A DNA stretch of 64,000 bases from positions 83,147,043 to 83,211,042 of the forward strand of contig OY997588.1 in assembly GCA_963921825.1 (NCBI GenBank). Reading direction: 5' to 3'. Source of the DNA: Erodium maritimum (lineage: Eukaryota > Streptophyta > Magnoliopsida > Geraniales > Geraniaceae). Of this stretch, positions 1 to 10,003 are shown piece after piece; the stretch's first letter is position 1; every line of letters begins with the position of its first letter. The translations under genes were made by a program, and so were the position numbers. Below the pieces are notes generated by a model. That model searched no databases and was not told the origin of the DNA. It saw nothing but the letters and a program-made list of their open reading frames with translations.

Positions 1-1190
1 AAATGGGTGCGCAACCACCGATACCCAGAGGGTTGCATCGCAGAATCGTATATCAATCATCAATGTGCGACGTTCATCAATTTGTACCTCGATAAACGAG
101 TCATGGATCCGGAGACCCCAGATACATGGGGCATTTCTATTGTTTCCAAACATGTCCTTCCAACTATTCAGATATGAGAGCCCTTGTTAACAAAGGAATT
201 TGTGCGTATCGCTCATTGGACCGCTATGCAGAATGCTGAAGAATTCAGCTCCGAGATGATTGATTTCAAAGAGGATTATGAGACGGAATACCCAGGGTCA
301 ACCGATTTACAACACCGAATTGGAACATTTTGCTCAATGTTCAAGGAAACCGTAAGTTCAATATCAGTTAAACGTGTAGTCCTATATATATAAATAAACA
401 TATATTTGTCACTGTGTATATATTACTAATACCTGTAAGCACAATTTCCCATATGGAATCGTATCCCGATGACGATCCACAATATACGACATCAAAGGCT
501 CTGAGTCGTTACGTGCAGAGAGTAAATTATTATGCGCAATGTCATGTACACGGTGTGAAATACTTGTCCGAACAGCGCGATAAAGGAAGAAGCTCACAGA
601 ACAGTGGTGTGATGCTAAATGCAGAGGGCGGTGTAGCTTATTACGGTGTGTTGTTATACGTCGTTGAGCTTATGTACACTGGACGGATGCCGGTTTTTCT
701 GTTTTACTGTCGATGGTATGATCTAAAATCCGTTAAAGTAGATAATGGTTTGATATCCATAAATACCAACACAAATGCATATCGCGACGATCCATTCTGT
801 CTAGCAACCATGGCCAAACAGGCAAGTTGCATTAGTTGTATATAGTATTGTACTTCATTGTTGGATGTGTTACTAATTATTTAATGTGCATTACAGATAT
901 TCTACATCGATGACCCGAAAATGGGTGGAGGGTATAAGATCGTGAACAAGGTTGCCCCTAGAGGACTATTCATCTCTGCAAATCGTTTTCCATCCATTTC
1001 GTACGCGGTTGACGCTCCTTACCAAGAGTCCGAGCCTGAAACTGTACTTCTTGTAGCGGAACTAAATGTGCTACCCCATTATTATGGCGGTCTCCAAGAG
1101 GTACATGATGTGGACGATAACGACGAGAATAGTGAAGATGACTTCGGAGATCATGGATACAACAATGAAGAAATACATGAATCCGATTAA
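1..1190 (+). pseudogene. CACTA TnpD-type transposase, C-terminal exons (decayed)
   Basis: Proteins of this family cut and join the CACTA ends; this is only the C-terminal part. Exon 1 (up to 351) begins KWVRNHRYPEGCIAESYI, the DUF4218 tail signature, and continues with HWTAMQNAEEF. Exon 2 (about 440-821) and exon 3 (897-1190) form the DUF4216 region, including LKSVKVDNGLISINTN and YKIVNKVAPRGLF, ending in an acidic tail. The first intron has GT-AG borders (352-439), but the exon phases differ by one base. The second (822-896) appears to be GC-AG with matching phase. An in-frame TGA at 175-177 interrupts exon 1. The upstream DDE part lies outside the window. Stop and phase break together argue for a pseudogene. 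Confidence 0.8.
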
Positions 1191-1356
1191 ATAAGCATTG
1201 TACTAATATTGTACGTACAAACATGTAACTTCTAATGTGTTGTATGTGTGCAAATTTATCAAGTTGAAAGAAATGCAATGATTGGCTGTGCAGATAAACT
1301 GTTTTCCAGGTAGCATGACGTTTCTTGCAATTTTGTTCTACTCTGCCCTGTCACTT

Positions 1357-1410
1357 GGCCGATGGATGCGAGCATCCGTCGGTCAGGACAGTACCTGGCC
1401 GACGGATCCA
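1357..1410. repeat. CACTA-type palindrome between the two transposase genes
   Basis: A near-perfect inverted repeat at 1357-1383 has arms GGCCGATGGATGC and GCATCCGTCGGTC around a 1-2 base centre. A further half-copy, GGCCGACGGATCC, follows at about 1397. The core CCGACGGATG is the same unit as in the subterminal array at 6520-7112, so this is probably a transposase-binding-type motif inside the element. Confidence 0.6.
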
Positions 1411-1593
1411 AGCAGACACAAAAACAGAGAGCAAATGCTCTGTTTCAGTGGGTAATTCGTGCATAAACCCGTGACATTACTTTGTTTTTGTATGTTACAG
1501 CGTTCATACATTGTTTTACAACACCCTAAACATATATATGATGTGAAAGAGAATTACGGAAATCATTAAGTCAATTAATCGATTTTTTTACTT

Positions 1594-1691
1594 CTCTACC
1601 GACATATCCCCTGAATATGTCGGAAAGGTTGTTAACACTTGGCAGACAGATGCGTATCCTTCTGCCAAGGTCGACCTATATGTCGGTAGAG
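1594..1691. repeat. Compound hairpin between the CACTA genes
   Basis: The outer arms CTCTACCGACATAT (1594-1607) and ATATGTCGGTAGAG (1678-1691) are exact reverse complements. They enclose a second hairpin built on CCGACATAT/ATATGTCGG near 1599-1623 and a third built on CTTGGCAG/CTGCCAAG near 1638-1668. It lies downstream of the TnpD-type gene and upstream of the TnpA-type promoter region. Function is unknown. Confidence 0.65.
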
Positions 1692-2062
1692 ATGGTTGAC
1701 TAATTTGCAAAATATATTTGACCACCCTATTAACGACGAATGAACCGTTCGATGTTTTTTTTACATAAGTACACTAGTGTAGATAGTACATATGTGATGA
1801 CCGGTCTTGATTATATCATATGCGAGATACCGACAAGTATTGATCGAAATCGCCAGTTCCAGTATGTGCATGAACATATTCAGCTTATAACGTATGACAT
1901 TGTCTCGTTCATTTTTTTTATGTCATATGTATGAGTATTATACGATCTTCTCTCCAAACTATGAGTCATACTAAGTACTTATATCGGTCCATTTTCAATA
2001 CTCTAATAGTCAGGAAATATGACGGGTTTTCGGGTTTTGGTCAATGGTAGTCAAACAATGCT

Positions 2063-2178
2063 GGCCGACGGATGTAGATATCCATCGGCCAGGTGAAGAA
2101 ATTTCTTCCAAATTTCTAAGTGTTGAAGGCAAAACGACATCGTATTCCCTTGGCCGATGGATAGCTACATCCGTCGGC
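2063..2178. repeat. Pair of CACTA palindromes upstream of the TnpA-like gene
   Basis: Two inverted repeats sit just upstream of the presumed transcription start of the downstream gene. One is at 2063-2090, with GGCCGACGGAT paired to ATCCATCGGCC. The other is at 2152-2178, with GCCGATGGAT paired to ATCCGTCGGC. They share the core motif of the subterminal array. In En/Spm the TnpA protein binds short subterminal repeats and represses the promoter, so a similar autoregulatory role is possible here; this is inference. Confidence 0.55.
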
Positions 2179-2199
2179 AAAGGTCTAAATGTTAGGTCA

Positions 2200-2474
2200 A
2201 GACCGAGTCCGACTCCCTTTTCCCTCATTCCTCTTATCTTCTTCGTCTGTCTTCTCTCCCTCTCTCTAAGTCGCCGGTGACGTTTCTCGGCCGATCCTCT
2301 CGTCGCCGACCTGTTCGCGCCGCAGCCGAGTCCTACTGCACCAGGGGTTGTCATCTCCGACCAGAGCTCGCCGTCGACGACGTCTTCGAGGCCCAGCGCC
2401 AACGCCTCTCTCGTGGCCGACCTGTTCGCTGCCTACCGTCATCGTCTCCGACCAGATAGTGTGGTCTCCGACCT
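2200..2474 (+). other. Probable 5' untranslated exon of the TnpA-like gene
   Basis: A pyrimidine-rich stretch (TCTTCTCTCCCTCTCTC, about 2250-2268) leads into a GC-rich segment full of CGCCG and CCGACC motifs. That ends at a good donor site (CTG|GTAAGC, GT at 2475-2476). No long open frame continues across it. This is the usual look of a plant leader exon followed by a long leader intron. No TATA box was identified with confidence, so the start of transcription is a guess. Confidence 0.4.
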
Positions 2475-3920
2475 GTAAGCCTCTCTCTCTCTGTTTCTGT
2501 CAATCGGTAGTGTTGAGTGGGGGCTAATTTTCTTAGGGTTCTGAGAGGGGGTAGTAGAGGTATGTGAATTTTCTTAGGGTTCTGGTCTGCATTTTGGTGT
2601 TGAATGTGAAATGAAGGATGGTCTTGACTGCTTACTCTTAGTAGATGCTCAAAGCAGACCGTTTTAGGACCCTGATGAGTCAGGGTTAATCAGTTTTAGG
2701 ATAGTGGTTTATGTGTTTTTACAACTATTTCTGTACTTAAAAGTTTGAAAATGTAGGTTTCATACCGTTTTTTAACCGTGGTTCTTGGTTAGTTCTTCGG
2801 TTGAGCTCCTATTGGTTTTGTTTTGGGTTTTTAGACCTTGCAATGATTTGATCTCTGTAGGCTCCTTTGTTGTTTTGTTTATATTCGTGTAGGATCAGTT
2901 GTTAGGTTTGCTTCATGGTCGGAATATCTGGGTATAGGATTGTTAGATCCATCCTTGTTTCGGTTTAGATCCTTACTATGCCAGTTTTACTTGCTCTAGG
3001 GATCTCATTAGGGGCTGCTTTTGTTTGTAAGTATCTTTCGTGGAAGGGTTTACCGCAGTAGGAAACTTATTATGAGAACGATGCATATACCTCGTAGAAG
3101 AAGATAGAGAAGCCAAAGTCAATGTTCTTCTATTAGTTTGAAGAGCAAATCCAAGTATTGAGGAAATTCAAAATGCAATTTTTAGAAGAGGAGTAAGAGA
3201 TGTAGATATTCAATCACTCAAAAACAGAGTCTACTTGATCTATTTTCCAACAAAATATTATGATATTTTCGTTAGGGAGTTTGGTTAGAGTTAGTTGAAA
3301 AACTCTATTAGTTGTACTGTTGGGAATGAGTAATCTTGAGTTTGTAAGCCAGTGCTATATATTCCATTATTGGGTGCATTATGTGCATGATTCGGAAGTC
3401 TTGGGAGGTTTTCGAAACTAAATTGTTATAATAGTTTGACAAATAAACAGATAGTGTACAATTAGTATTATACCAGTGTCTTGACTGCTTACTCTTAGTA
3501 GATGCTCAAAGCAAACAAAGCTTTTATTTTTTCTAAGAACACATAGCATCAAAACTAAATTGCAGAAGTATATGAAATGACACAGATTGATTAGAAATTT
3601 TTTTTTCCTGAACAAGTAAATAATAAACTTATTCTTAGCATTTAATATGAGTTTTTTTCTATTAGAAACGAGCAACAAAAAAATACAAAACTTTAATAAT
3701 ACCTTGGGGGAGAAGCTCAACAACAAACAGACATGTAAGTTTGAAGGCTTTAACTAAGAATCTCAACAGTCCAATTAAATTTTAATTTTTGATGGGCTTG
3801 CCAATAGAAACACAAAGTAAGTTAAGAAAAACAAAAAAAAACATTACCCTATTGAGAATTGAACCCGGGTTGCTAAGTGAAATAGTGTAGCCTTCTACCA
3901 TCACACTAGATATCTATTTG

Positions 3921-3948
3921 TTTAGGGTATGCCATGGCATACCCTAAA
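3921..3948. repeat. 28-bp perfect palindrome
   Basis: TTTAGGGTATGCC is followed by its exact reverse complement, giving 28 self-complementary bases centred on the CCATGG at 3932-3937. It may be the tip of a MITE or a protein-binding site. No matching inverted arms were seen outside it. Confidence 0.6.
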
Positions 3949-4049
3949 CCCCTTCGTTATAGAAATTTGAAATTCAATTGCTTAGATAGTCAAGGTGAAA
4001 TGGGGTTTCTGGTTTAGGTCAAGGCTGGGAAGTGTTTGGTCAGTCTTCG

Positions 4050-4143
4050 TTTGTTGTTTTTTGGGTGGTATGTAGCTAGGTCATTGTCCTCCTCTTTTTC
4101 CTCAAAAAGGGTTTCAATTTAAATATTTTTGTCGATAAAAAAA
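4050..4143 (+). mobile_element. LINE-type 3' tail (5'-truncated)
   Basis: The segment ends in a CCTCAAAAAGGGTTTCAATTTAAAT-type tract followed by GTCGAT and poly(A). This matches the general form of the many other LINE 3' ends in the window, a short hairpin then GAT-poly(A). The left limit and target duplication were not found. Confidence 0.45.
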
Positions 4144-4398
4144 GGATTAATCAATGATATAAACTGTAAATATACATTACCGAATAGATTACTTAACCTT
4201 TCAGTAAAGTTGGTTGTGGCAGCTAAAATGACGATGATATCTAATTTCTTGTATATTTCATCAATCGTAGTATGATCTCGTAGTCCCAAGTTATTGCACT
4301 ATACCATTACTATGTATAGGATTGCAATTTTGTTGTTGAGTTTCTATGCTTTATTTTCTAAATCAAAGTATGCTTTGAGTTCACATCTGTTTTTCAGG

Positions 4399-6262
4399 AT
4401 GGGGAAGAGAAATTATAACAAGTTCTACAAGCGGCTCAACTTCTTGAGCGCCCCCGAGGCCCTTCGAGCGCAACCCTGCGCATCTGGTGGAACCACCCAA
4501 GACTCCACCCAAAATACAACGGCTCGGGCACCTTTAATGCGGCGCCTTCGAGACTGCGAGTCTCCTTCTGGCGGTTGTAGTGAGGTAGCCCCTTCTCCCG
4601 GTGGTAGTGAGGCAGCATCTACCACCAACAAGGAAGATGTCCTGAGCATTCGTTCCCAAAAAGCAGTGGAGGACGATGAGGATGTGGCTGCCATGCTGGC
4701 CGGAGGTGAGGTGGCCTCCACCATAACAAAGACCAAGACGGGGAAGCGAGGTATTGTGACCAACAAGAACCTCCACCGTAGGCTCAAGGATCTGGCTCCG
4801 CCAGGGGGAAAATTTATCTTGGGCCATAACGGTAAAGAACTGACAGGGACGCTTAAGAAGGAGGATGCCGTACGGGTGATTGGGTCCATAGTGCGGACTT
4901 ACATCCCCATGGGCCAAGCGTACTTCCATGAAGTTCCTGAAAGTGCTAAGGAGGTTATGTTCTACCAGCTCAGCGTAAGTACATTACCTTTTCGCATTCA
5001 TTGATTCATTTAATTATTTCTTATATAATTACTAATCCTGGTGTTTTTATTTTCTCAGATGTTGTACGAGTTCGAAACCGGACCACCCTTTACCAAGCTT
5101 CTGGATTTTGTCATGGAAACGGCATCCAGCCGCTACCGTGAATGGAAGTATGAAATCCATGAGTGGATCCTCAAGATGGAGCCGAAGTACAAAGACCCCG
5201 ATCACCCCGATGCTGAGATACACGTACCCACACCGCTGGAGTTCCTTGAACGCGAGGAGCAGTTCCGTTGGCTCTGCAGGCACTTCAAATCAGAGGAATT
5301 CAAAGTAAGTACTTTGTTATTGTGTTTGGTAAATTCTGTAAAGTATTACTCACGAGTTATCAATAATTAGTTTCAAATTAGAGTGTATTATAATTGTTTA
5401 CCATCTGATTTGTTTATTGTAGAAAGCGAGCGAGAAATCGAAGGCCTCTCGAGCACAGAACCTGACTGCACACCACGGGGGTAGTATGCCGCTCGCAAAA
5501 CGGGCCAAACAGTTTCTTTCCAAATCCTCCCTCCTTCCACGCTGCGACGCCTACGTCGAGGTCTACACAAAGGAAAATGACCTCAACAAGGAGAACGCGA
5601 AAAGAGCGGTATATCTTGTTTTACTTAAATTTTTTGCATAACTTATTATTAAGGTAATACTATTATTTATTTTTCTCTCCTGTATCGTATAAAACTTTAA
5701 ATTATATTGATGTTTTATGTTTTATGTATCTCAGGCACATGCAAAATCTGTTGTGGATGAGGCTCGTGAGCGGTTATCGCAGTCACAGGTGACGGGGTGC
5801 GAGGGTTCATCGCCTACTGTGGCGAAGCCATTGACTTTGGAGGAAGAGCTCCCCCTCATCCAGATTATCACGGGTAAACAGCAGAAGGGAAGACTCCAAT
5901 CAGGCATCGGGAAGGCGGTCAAGCTCCCAACCCAACGGGATGTGGGAGCCAGTGGGTGCTCGAGTGCGCGTTCAGTCAGCTCGTCTGAGGAGCTAGAAGA
6001 CCTGAAGACTCGCTTGGCTGATCAACATGCTGAGTTCGCTCGGAAATTGGAGGAGCAACGCCGGTTGATGGAGGAGCAGCGCCTAGAAATGGAGTCCAGG
6101 ATTGCTGCCCAAGCTGCTGAACAAGCTCAATTCCGGGAGTTGTTCAAATCTTGGGCTTCCACTCAGCAGAACAACATCGTGCCTTCTTCTGTTAGACCGT
6201 CAGCGACTCCTACATCAGCGACTCCGGCTTCAGAGACCCCGCCATCAGCCCCGCCATCTTGA
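4399..6262 (+). CDS. CACTA TnpA-like protein (Transposase_24, Ptta/En/Spm family), five exons including the leader, apparently intact
   Basis: The coding exons are 4399-4974, 5059-5304, 5423-5608 and 5735-6262. All introns are GT-AG and all exon lengths are multiples of three, giving about 511 residues without a stop. ATG at 4399 directly follows the CAG acceptor. The N-terminal third is low-complexity and acidic. The middle has the family signature from KNLHRRLKDLAPPGGK through YEFETGPPFTKLLDFV and WKYEIHEWILKMEPKYKDP. Exon 5 carries the AHAKSVVDEARERLSQ motif, then a coiled coil of Glu/Arg heptads (about ELEDLKTRLADQHAEFARKL). The tail is Pro/Ser/Thr-rich. TnpA-type proteins bind the subterminal repeats and help pair the ends. 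The open frame contrasts with the broken TnpD-type gene upstream. Confidence 0.8.
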
Positions 6263-6519
6263 CCTTAGTCAGTCCTCCCCTTTTTCCTATGAACATTATG
6301 ATATTTGGATACCTGAACTGATAACTTTTTATGTTTAGTGCACTGATAAACTTATTTAGAACTACTATATTTGATAATGTCGGTTGAATGTTTGGTTGCC
6401 GTGTTTATGGTTTTTATGTGCGTGCTGTTATTAGTGTTTAGATGGTACAGGAACAGGTACATTTTACTGCACGGTTGGGTGCATGAATTTTGAAACATTT
6501 TTTTTGTTTTTTTACTACA
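6263..6519 (+). other. 3' untranslated region of the TnpA-like gene
   Basis: This is AT-rich sequence between the TGA at 6260-6262 and the first subterminal palindrome. No other feature is visible. A precise poly(A) signal was not assigned. Confidence 0.35.
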
Positions 6520-7112
6520 ACTTGGCTGACGGATACAAGCATCTACATCCATCAGACAGGTTTAGACCTGGCCGACAGATAGCACCCGTCGGCAGGGTGT
6601 TAAACCTTGACCAACATATGGCAGACGTCGGCAGGGTGGAAGTCTTGCCAGACGGGTGAGATCCGACTGCCAAGCCATAACACTTGCATGACGGGTGGGA
6701 TCCGTCTGCCAAGCCATAACACCCTACCGACGGGTGTCATCCGTCTGTCAAGAAGTTACTCCTTGCCGACGGGTTGGATATGTCGGCCAGGTGGAAATTC
6801 TTGACAGACGGATGACACCCGTCGGCAGGGTCACCGAACCAGAGTGATGGATCGGATCCGTGACTCAGGTGCTCAGTTTTGGCAGACGGAAGGGATCCGT
6901 CGGGTCATTGTCCAGCTTACCGATGAATTGTTGCATCCGTCGGCCAAAAACTTGGCCGACGGATCTTGGCCGACGGATGTATCCGTCAGCCAAGATCCAG
7001 GCCGACGGATGTATCCGTCAGCCAAGATCCAGGCCGACGGATGTATCCGTCAGCCAAGATCCAGGCCGACGGATAAGCTAACCTGGGAGATGGATCTGAT
7101 CCGTCTCCCAGG
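6520..7112. repeat. CACTA subterminal palindrome array
   Basis: About a dozen or more degenerate copies of a palindromic unit built on CCGACGGATG...CATCCGTCGG occupy roughly 600 bp next to the right terminus. Near the end, a 32-bp unit starting GGCCGACGGATGTATCC is repeated in tandem at 6968, 7000 and 7032, with a partial copy at 7064. The last copy (7082-7112) is a 31-bp near-perfect palindrome with outer arms CCTGGGAGA and TCTCCCAGG, 18 bp from the TAGTG end. In En/Spm such subterminal repeats bind TnpA; binding here is inferred by analogy. Confidence 0.8.
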
Positions 7113-7130
7113 TCAAGATCAGCAGTAGTG

Positions 7131-8240
7131 GTGCAAACTGCTTGTCCCGATTCCGTTAAGGACTGGTTTGTTGCTTGGAAGAGTCTTGGTCCCAACAGTA
7201 AAAAAATCTCATTGGAGTATGCTACTTTCAATTATTATCTGGAGATTATGGCTCTGCAGGAACAACTTGATCTTCAATGCTATTGCTCTCCATCCTTGTG
7301 AAATTTTATAGCAGGTGCAAAATGACTCATTCCAACTTCTTTGGGCTAAATATAAAAACAAACAGTCCTTCTCCTTTCTTGCTTGGATCAACAATCCCTT
7401 AGACTGCTTTCTGGGGAGGACTTAATGATTATGATTGTTCAGTGGTTGATTCCATTTTATTGATACTCATTTTGGGAGTTTGGGGTTTGGGTGGGTTTGG
7501 GGGTGGGTTGGGTACTGTGGTGAGTTTGGTAAGGAACTAATACTGTTTTCTCTATTGTTCTCTTTCTGGTATGAGGGATAGTATAGAACTTGGTTGGGAA
7601 GTCCCGTTCTCTCTTGTGTGTGGGTAGGACATCTTGGATTGATTTTTCTGGGTGTTTTGGCTCTGTGTTTCTCTTTTTAGTCCTGCAGGTTGCCTTGTGA
7701 CAGAAGAGGGTAGCTGGGGATTTTTTGGGGCCTCTCTTAAGGGGGTGAAGAAGGAACATTGCTGATGTTTTAGTTCCTTTGCTGCATGACTGGTGAATGC
7801 TGGGGAAACAGCTCTGCTCTATAGTTTCTGAGGTTAAGTTTTAAGATGGGGGTGGGTTTGTGATGCTGCTGAATTTTGTTGCTGAGATGATTGGTTGAAT
7901 TGGGAGGGGTTTGTTCTACTGCAGATGTGAAGGGGCCAAGAGGAACTGAACCTTGTTGTCCTTGTTGGCTGTGTCTTTTGCTTGGAGGGGTGAAAAAAAA
8001 AGCGGTTTGCTGTTTGAAAGATCTTTGGTTTTGGTTTTGTTAGATTTTGTTGTGTTTCTTGGTGCCCAAGTAATTTCTTTTGGCCTCAAGCTTCTTGTAT
8101 TAGGTGTAAATTGTAAGGGTTGTGTGGGTGTAGGTTTCACCCTATATGTTGTTGGTTTCTTTTGAGTGCTCGACCCTTTCCCAAGTTTTTGATTCGAAAA
8201 CTTGGTTTATAAAATTAAAAAAATTTGCTGATAAAAAAAA
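7131..8240 (+). mobile_element. LINE (L1-type), 5'-truncated, with ORF2 C-terminal remains and 3' UTR
   Basis: 7180-7420 resembles the end of plant L1 ORF2 (a WRLWLCRNNLIFN-like stretch), broken in several frames. A long G/T-rich 3' UTR then runs to CTTGGTTTATAAAATT, TGCTGAT and a poly(A) of eight A at 8233-8240. It starts immediately after the CACTA terminus. No target duplication was recognised, so the left limit may simply be the CACTA boundary. Confidence 0.6.
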
Positions 8241-8456
8241 GTAAGTGTCTTGAGAATATCTCGAAACCTGGTTTCATGAAAGGAAGTCTGGAGAGTTTGA
8301 ATCATTCCACCTGAAGCAATCATAAGCAAACATGATAAAGAGTAGTGTAGTAATCTCGAAAAGTTGTGGGACAAGTCTACAAAGTAAAGTCTAGTAACTA
8401 CGAAGAAAAGCTGAAGTGAGGGAGGTGAATTAGTGAAGTAACAGAGTGTTCCCAAC
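8241..8456. other. No recognised feature
   Basis: About 215 bases between the LINE poly(A) and the mini-LTR element. No coding signature or repeat was recognised. Confidence 0.3.
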
Positions 8457-8797
8457 TGTTAGAATATAACTATAATTGGACCTTCAACTATTACCTTAAG
8501 CTTTTAGTTGAGTTGGTTCTCTAATATGGTAACAGAGCTTGGCACCTCACAGACCTGGGTTCAAACCCCACTGTCTACAAAAATTTCTAATTTCTCTCAA
8601 TTTATAAAAAATTGCTCTAATGGGCCATCCCTTATATCTCTTTTCTCAATGACCCTTCTCTCCTCTTCTAAATAATTCACCTCCAAACCCATAAACGGGT
8701 TTGTCCCTGAGGGCGCATGTTAGAATATAACTATAATTGGACCTTCAACTATCAGCTTCGATTTTTAGTTGAGTTGGTCCTCTAATATGGTAACAAA
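8457..8797 (+). mobile_element. TRIM/SMART-like mini LTR retroelement
   Basis: Two roughly 70-bp direct repeats beginning TGTTAGAATATAACTATAAT (8457 and 8718) flank about 190 bp with no coding capacity. The left repeat is followed by TGGTAACAGAGCTTGG, a one-base variant of the initiator tRNA-Met primer-binding site TGGTATCAGAGC. The right repeat is preceded by a purine-containing GAGGGCGCA. These are the parts of a terminal-repeat retrotransposon in miniature. Non-autonomous elements of this kind depend on enzymes from others. The leader after the primer site resembles the one at 10072-10112 read on the minus strand. Confidence 0.65.
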
Positions 8798-8879
8798 GCC
8801 TATTCGATCTTAGGTTAGAATCAAGTGAATTATGCCTTTGCCCACTCGTTAACATATAATTTAGCGGGTGAGCGAGGCA

Positions 8880-9697
8880 TCGTTATTCGGAATTTCCAGC
8901 TTTGTTCATCCGCGAGTACTGTTCATTGGTGACACTGTCCACGTTGATCATTGTTCATCAGCGACATTGTTCACGGATTACTGTTCACGCTGGTACTGTT
9001 CATGTGGTTACTGTTCATGGGATCACTGTTCACCGCCCAATACTGTTCACACGCTGAAAGTCTGGTCATGCAGTTTTCTTCCATCTCAGTTCTTCTAATT
9101 TTAGGGTTTTGGTGATTTTTCTGAAACTAAAAATCACACAATCTCGCGCGTCCATAAAATCAGCATGGTTTTCCCCATCGTCGTGCTTACTTGAAGATGT
9201 TTCGCACCGTCGTTATACGACGTAGTTGCTCAAAGTTGTTTCGCATCGTCGACGTAGTTGCTTGAAGTTGTTTCGCACTGTCGACGTAGTTGCTTGAAGT
9301 TCTTTCGCACCGTCCTTATGAGGTGTAGTTGCTTGAAAAAATTGCACTGTCATGTGACGTAATTGCTTGAAGAAGTTTGCAACGTCACTTATATGACGTA
9401 GTTGCTTGAAGTTATTTCGCATTATCATTATGCGACTTTCGTGAAGATGTTTTGCTCCCACGTGATGTAATTGCTCGAAGCTGAATCGTGCGTCCGTAAA
9501 ATCAGGGTTTGAGTCAATGGCTCCAGATTGTCTTAGGCTTTAAAAAGTCGGTATTGGGTATCGTCCCATTTGTCACCTCCACTCTATATTAAATTTTAAG
9601 CCCATAAGCAGACGTACATTCATGCTATGGCTCATATGCAGACGAATATTCCTGCTATGGTACACGTGTAGATGTTCAGTCCTACACGTGAGGGGGA
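8880..9697 (+). mobile_element. Copia-type internal 3' region with two minisatellites
   Basis: 8900-9056 repeats the word TACTGTTCA about eight times at irregular spacing. 9190-9480 repeats a roughly 40-bp unit containing GACGTAGTTGCTTGAAG. The end of the region has CACGTGAGGGGGAGTGTTG, the usual polypurine-tract/LTR junction form of plant copia elements. No open reading frame is preserved. Confidence 0.45.
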
Positions 9698-9818
9698 GTG
9701 TTGAAAAAAAATCGTAGTCTTTGGCAACAACAACACAGTGGTGATGCAACAACATGAAGTTTAAATTTAAATTTTATTCTTCGTTCACGTGCAAGAATCG
9801 ACTTTCACGTGAGGGGAG

Positions 9819-10003
9819 TGTTAGAGTTTCGTCTATTTCCAGTTACAAGTATTTCTTATTCCTAGTTAAGTTAGGTTTCCTATGTTGTTTAGTATTAGTA
9901 TTTCCTATTTAGAATAGAGTTAATCCCAGTATAAAGGGATGCTCTCATTGTATTGAAACATCAAGATTACCAAGTATCATCAATAATACTTCAGAATTTT
10001 ACA
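9819..10003 (+). repeat. LTR copy A (185 bp) of the inverted pair
   Basis: It begins TGTTAGAGTTTC directly after the purine tract GAGGGGAG and ends TTTTACA directly before TGGTATCAGAGCC. The reverse complement occurs at 10113-10297 with the same length of 185 bp. A TATA-like TATAAAGGGATGCTC lies inside it. Confidence 0.75.

Larger units (their letters stand above)
2475..4397 (+). other. Presumed 1.9-kb leader intron, with repeats inside
   Basis: The stretch runs from a GT donor at 2475 to a TTTTTCAG acceptor directly before the start codon at 4399. It is AT-rich with no convincing gene. It contains a 36-bp exact direct repeat (2621-2656 and 3478-3513), a 28-bp perfect palindrome (3921-3948) and a LINE-type 3' tail near 4050-4143. 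The splice assignment rests on the consensus borders only. Confidence 0.4.
1..7130 (+). mobile_element. CACTA (En/Spm) DNA transposon, left end outside the window
   Basis: The segment carries the two genes expected of a CACTA element in the same direction: a TnpD-type transposase with DUF4218/DUF4216 features, then a TnpA-like Transposase_24 gene. These are followed by a dense array of subterminal palindromes. The right terminus ends in TAGTG at 7126-7130, the inverse of the diagnostic CACTA end, and LINE sequence follows directly. The left terminus is not in the window, so the target duplication cannot be checked. The superfamily is well supported; the exact right boundary rests on the TAGTG motif and the end of the palindrome array. 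Confidence 0.85.

Noticed and set aside
184..393. Independent small gene
   Set aside because: It is in frame with the upstream transposase exon after an internal TGA and continues the family motif HWTAMQNAEE.
3850..3885. tRNA or SINE (GAACCCGGGTTGC, B-box-like on the minus strand)
   Set aside because: No A box at the right distance, no cloverleaf and no target duplication were seen.
4425..4929. Overlapping minus-strand open frames of 131-154 codons
   Set aside because: They are shadows of the first coding exon of the TnpA-like gene, which has a family signature and splice sites.
6968..7075. CRISPR-like regular repeats
   Set aside because: The 32-bp units are contiguous without spacers and belong to the CACTA subterminal array in plant DNA.
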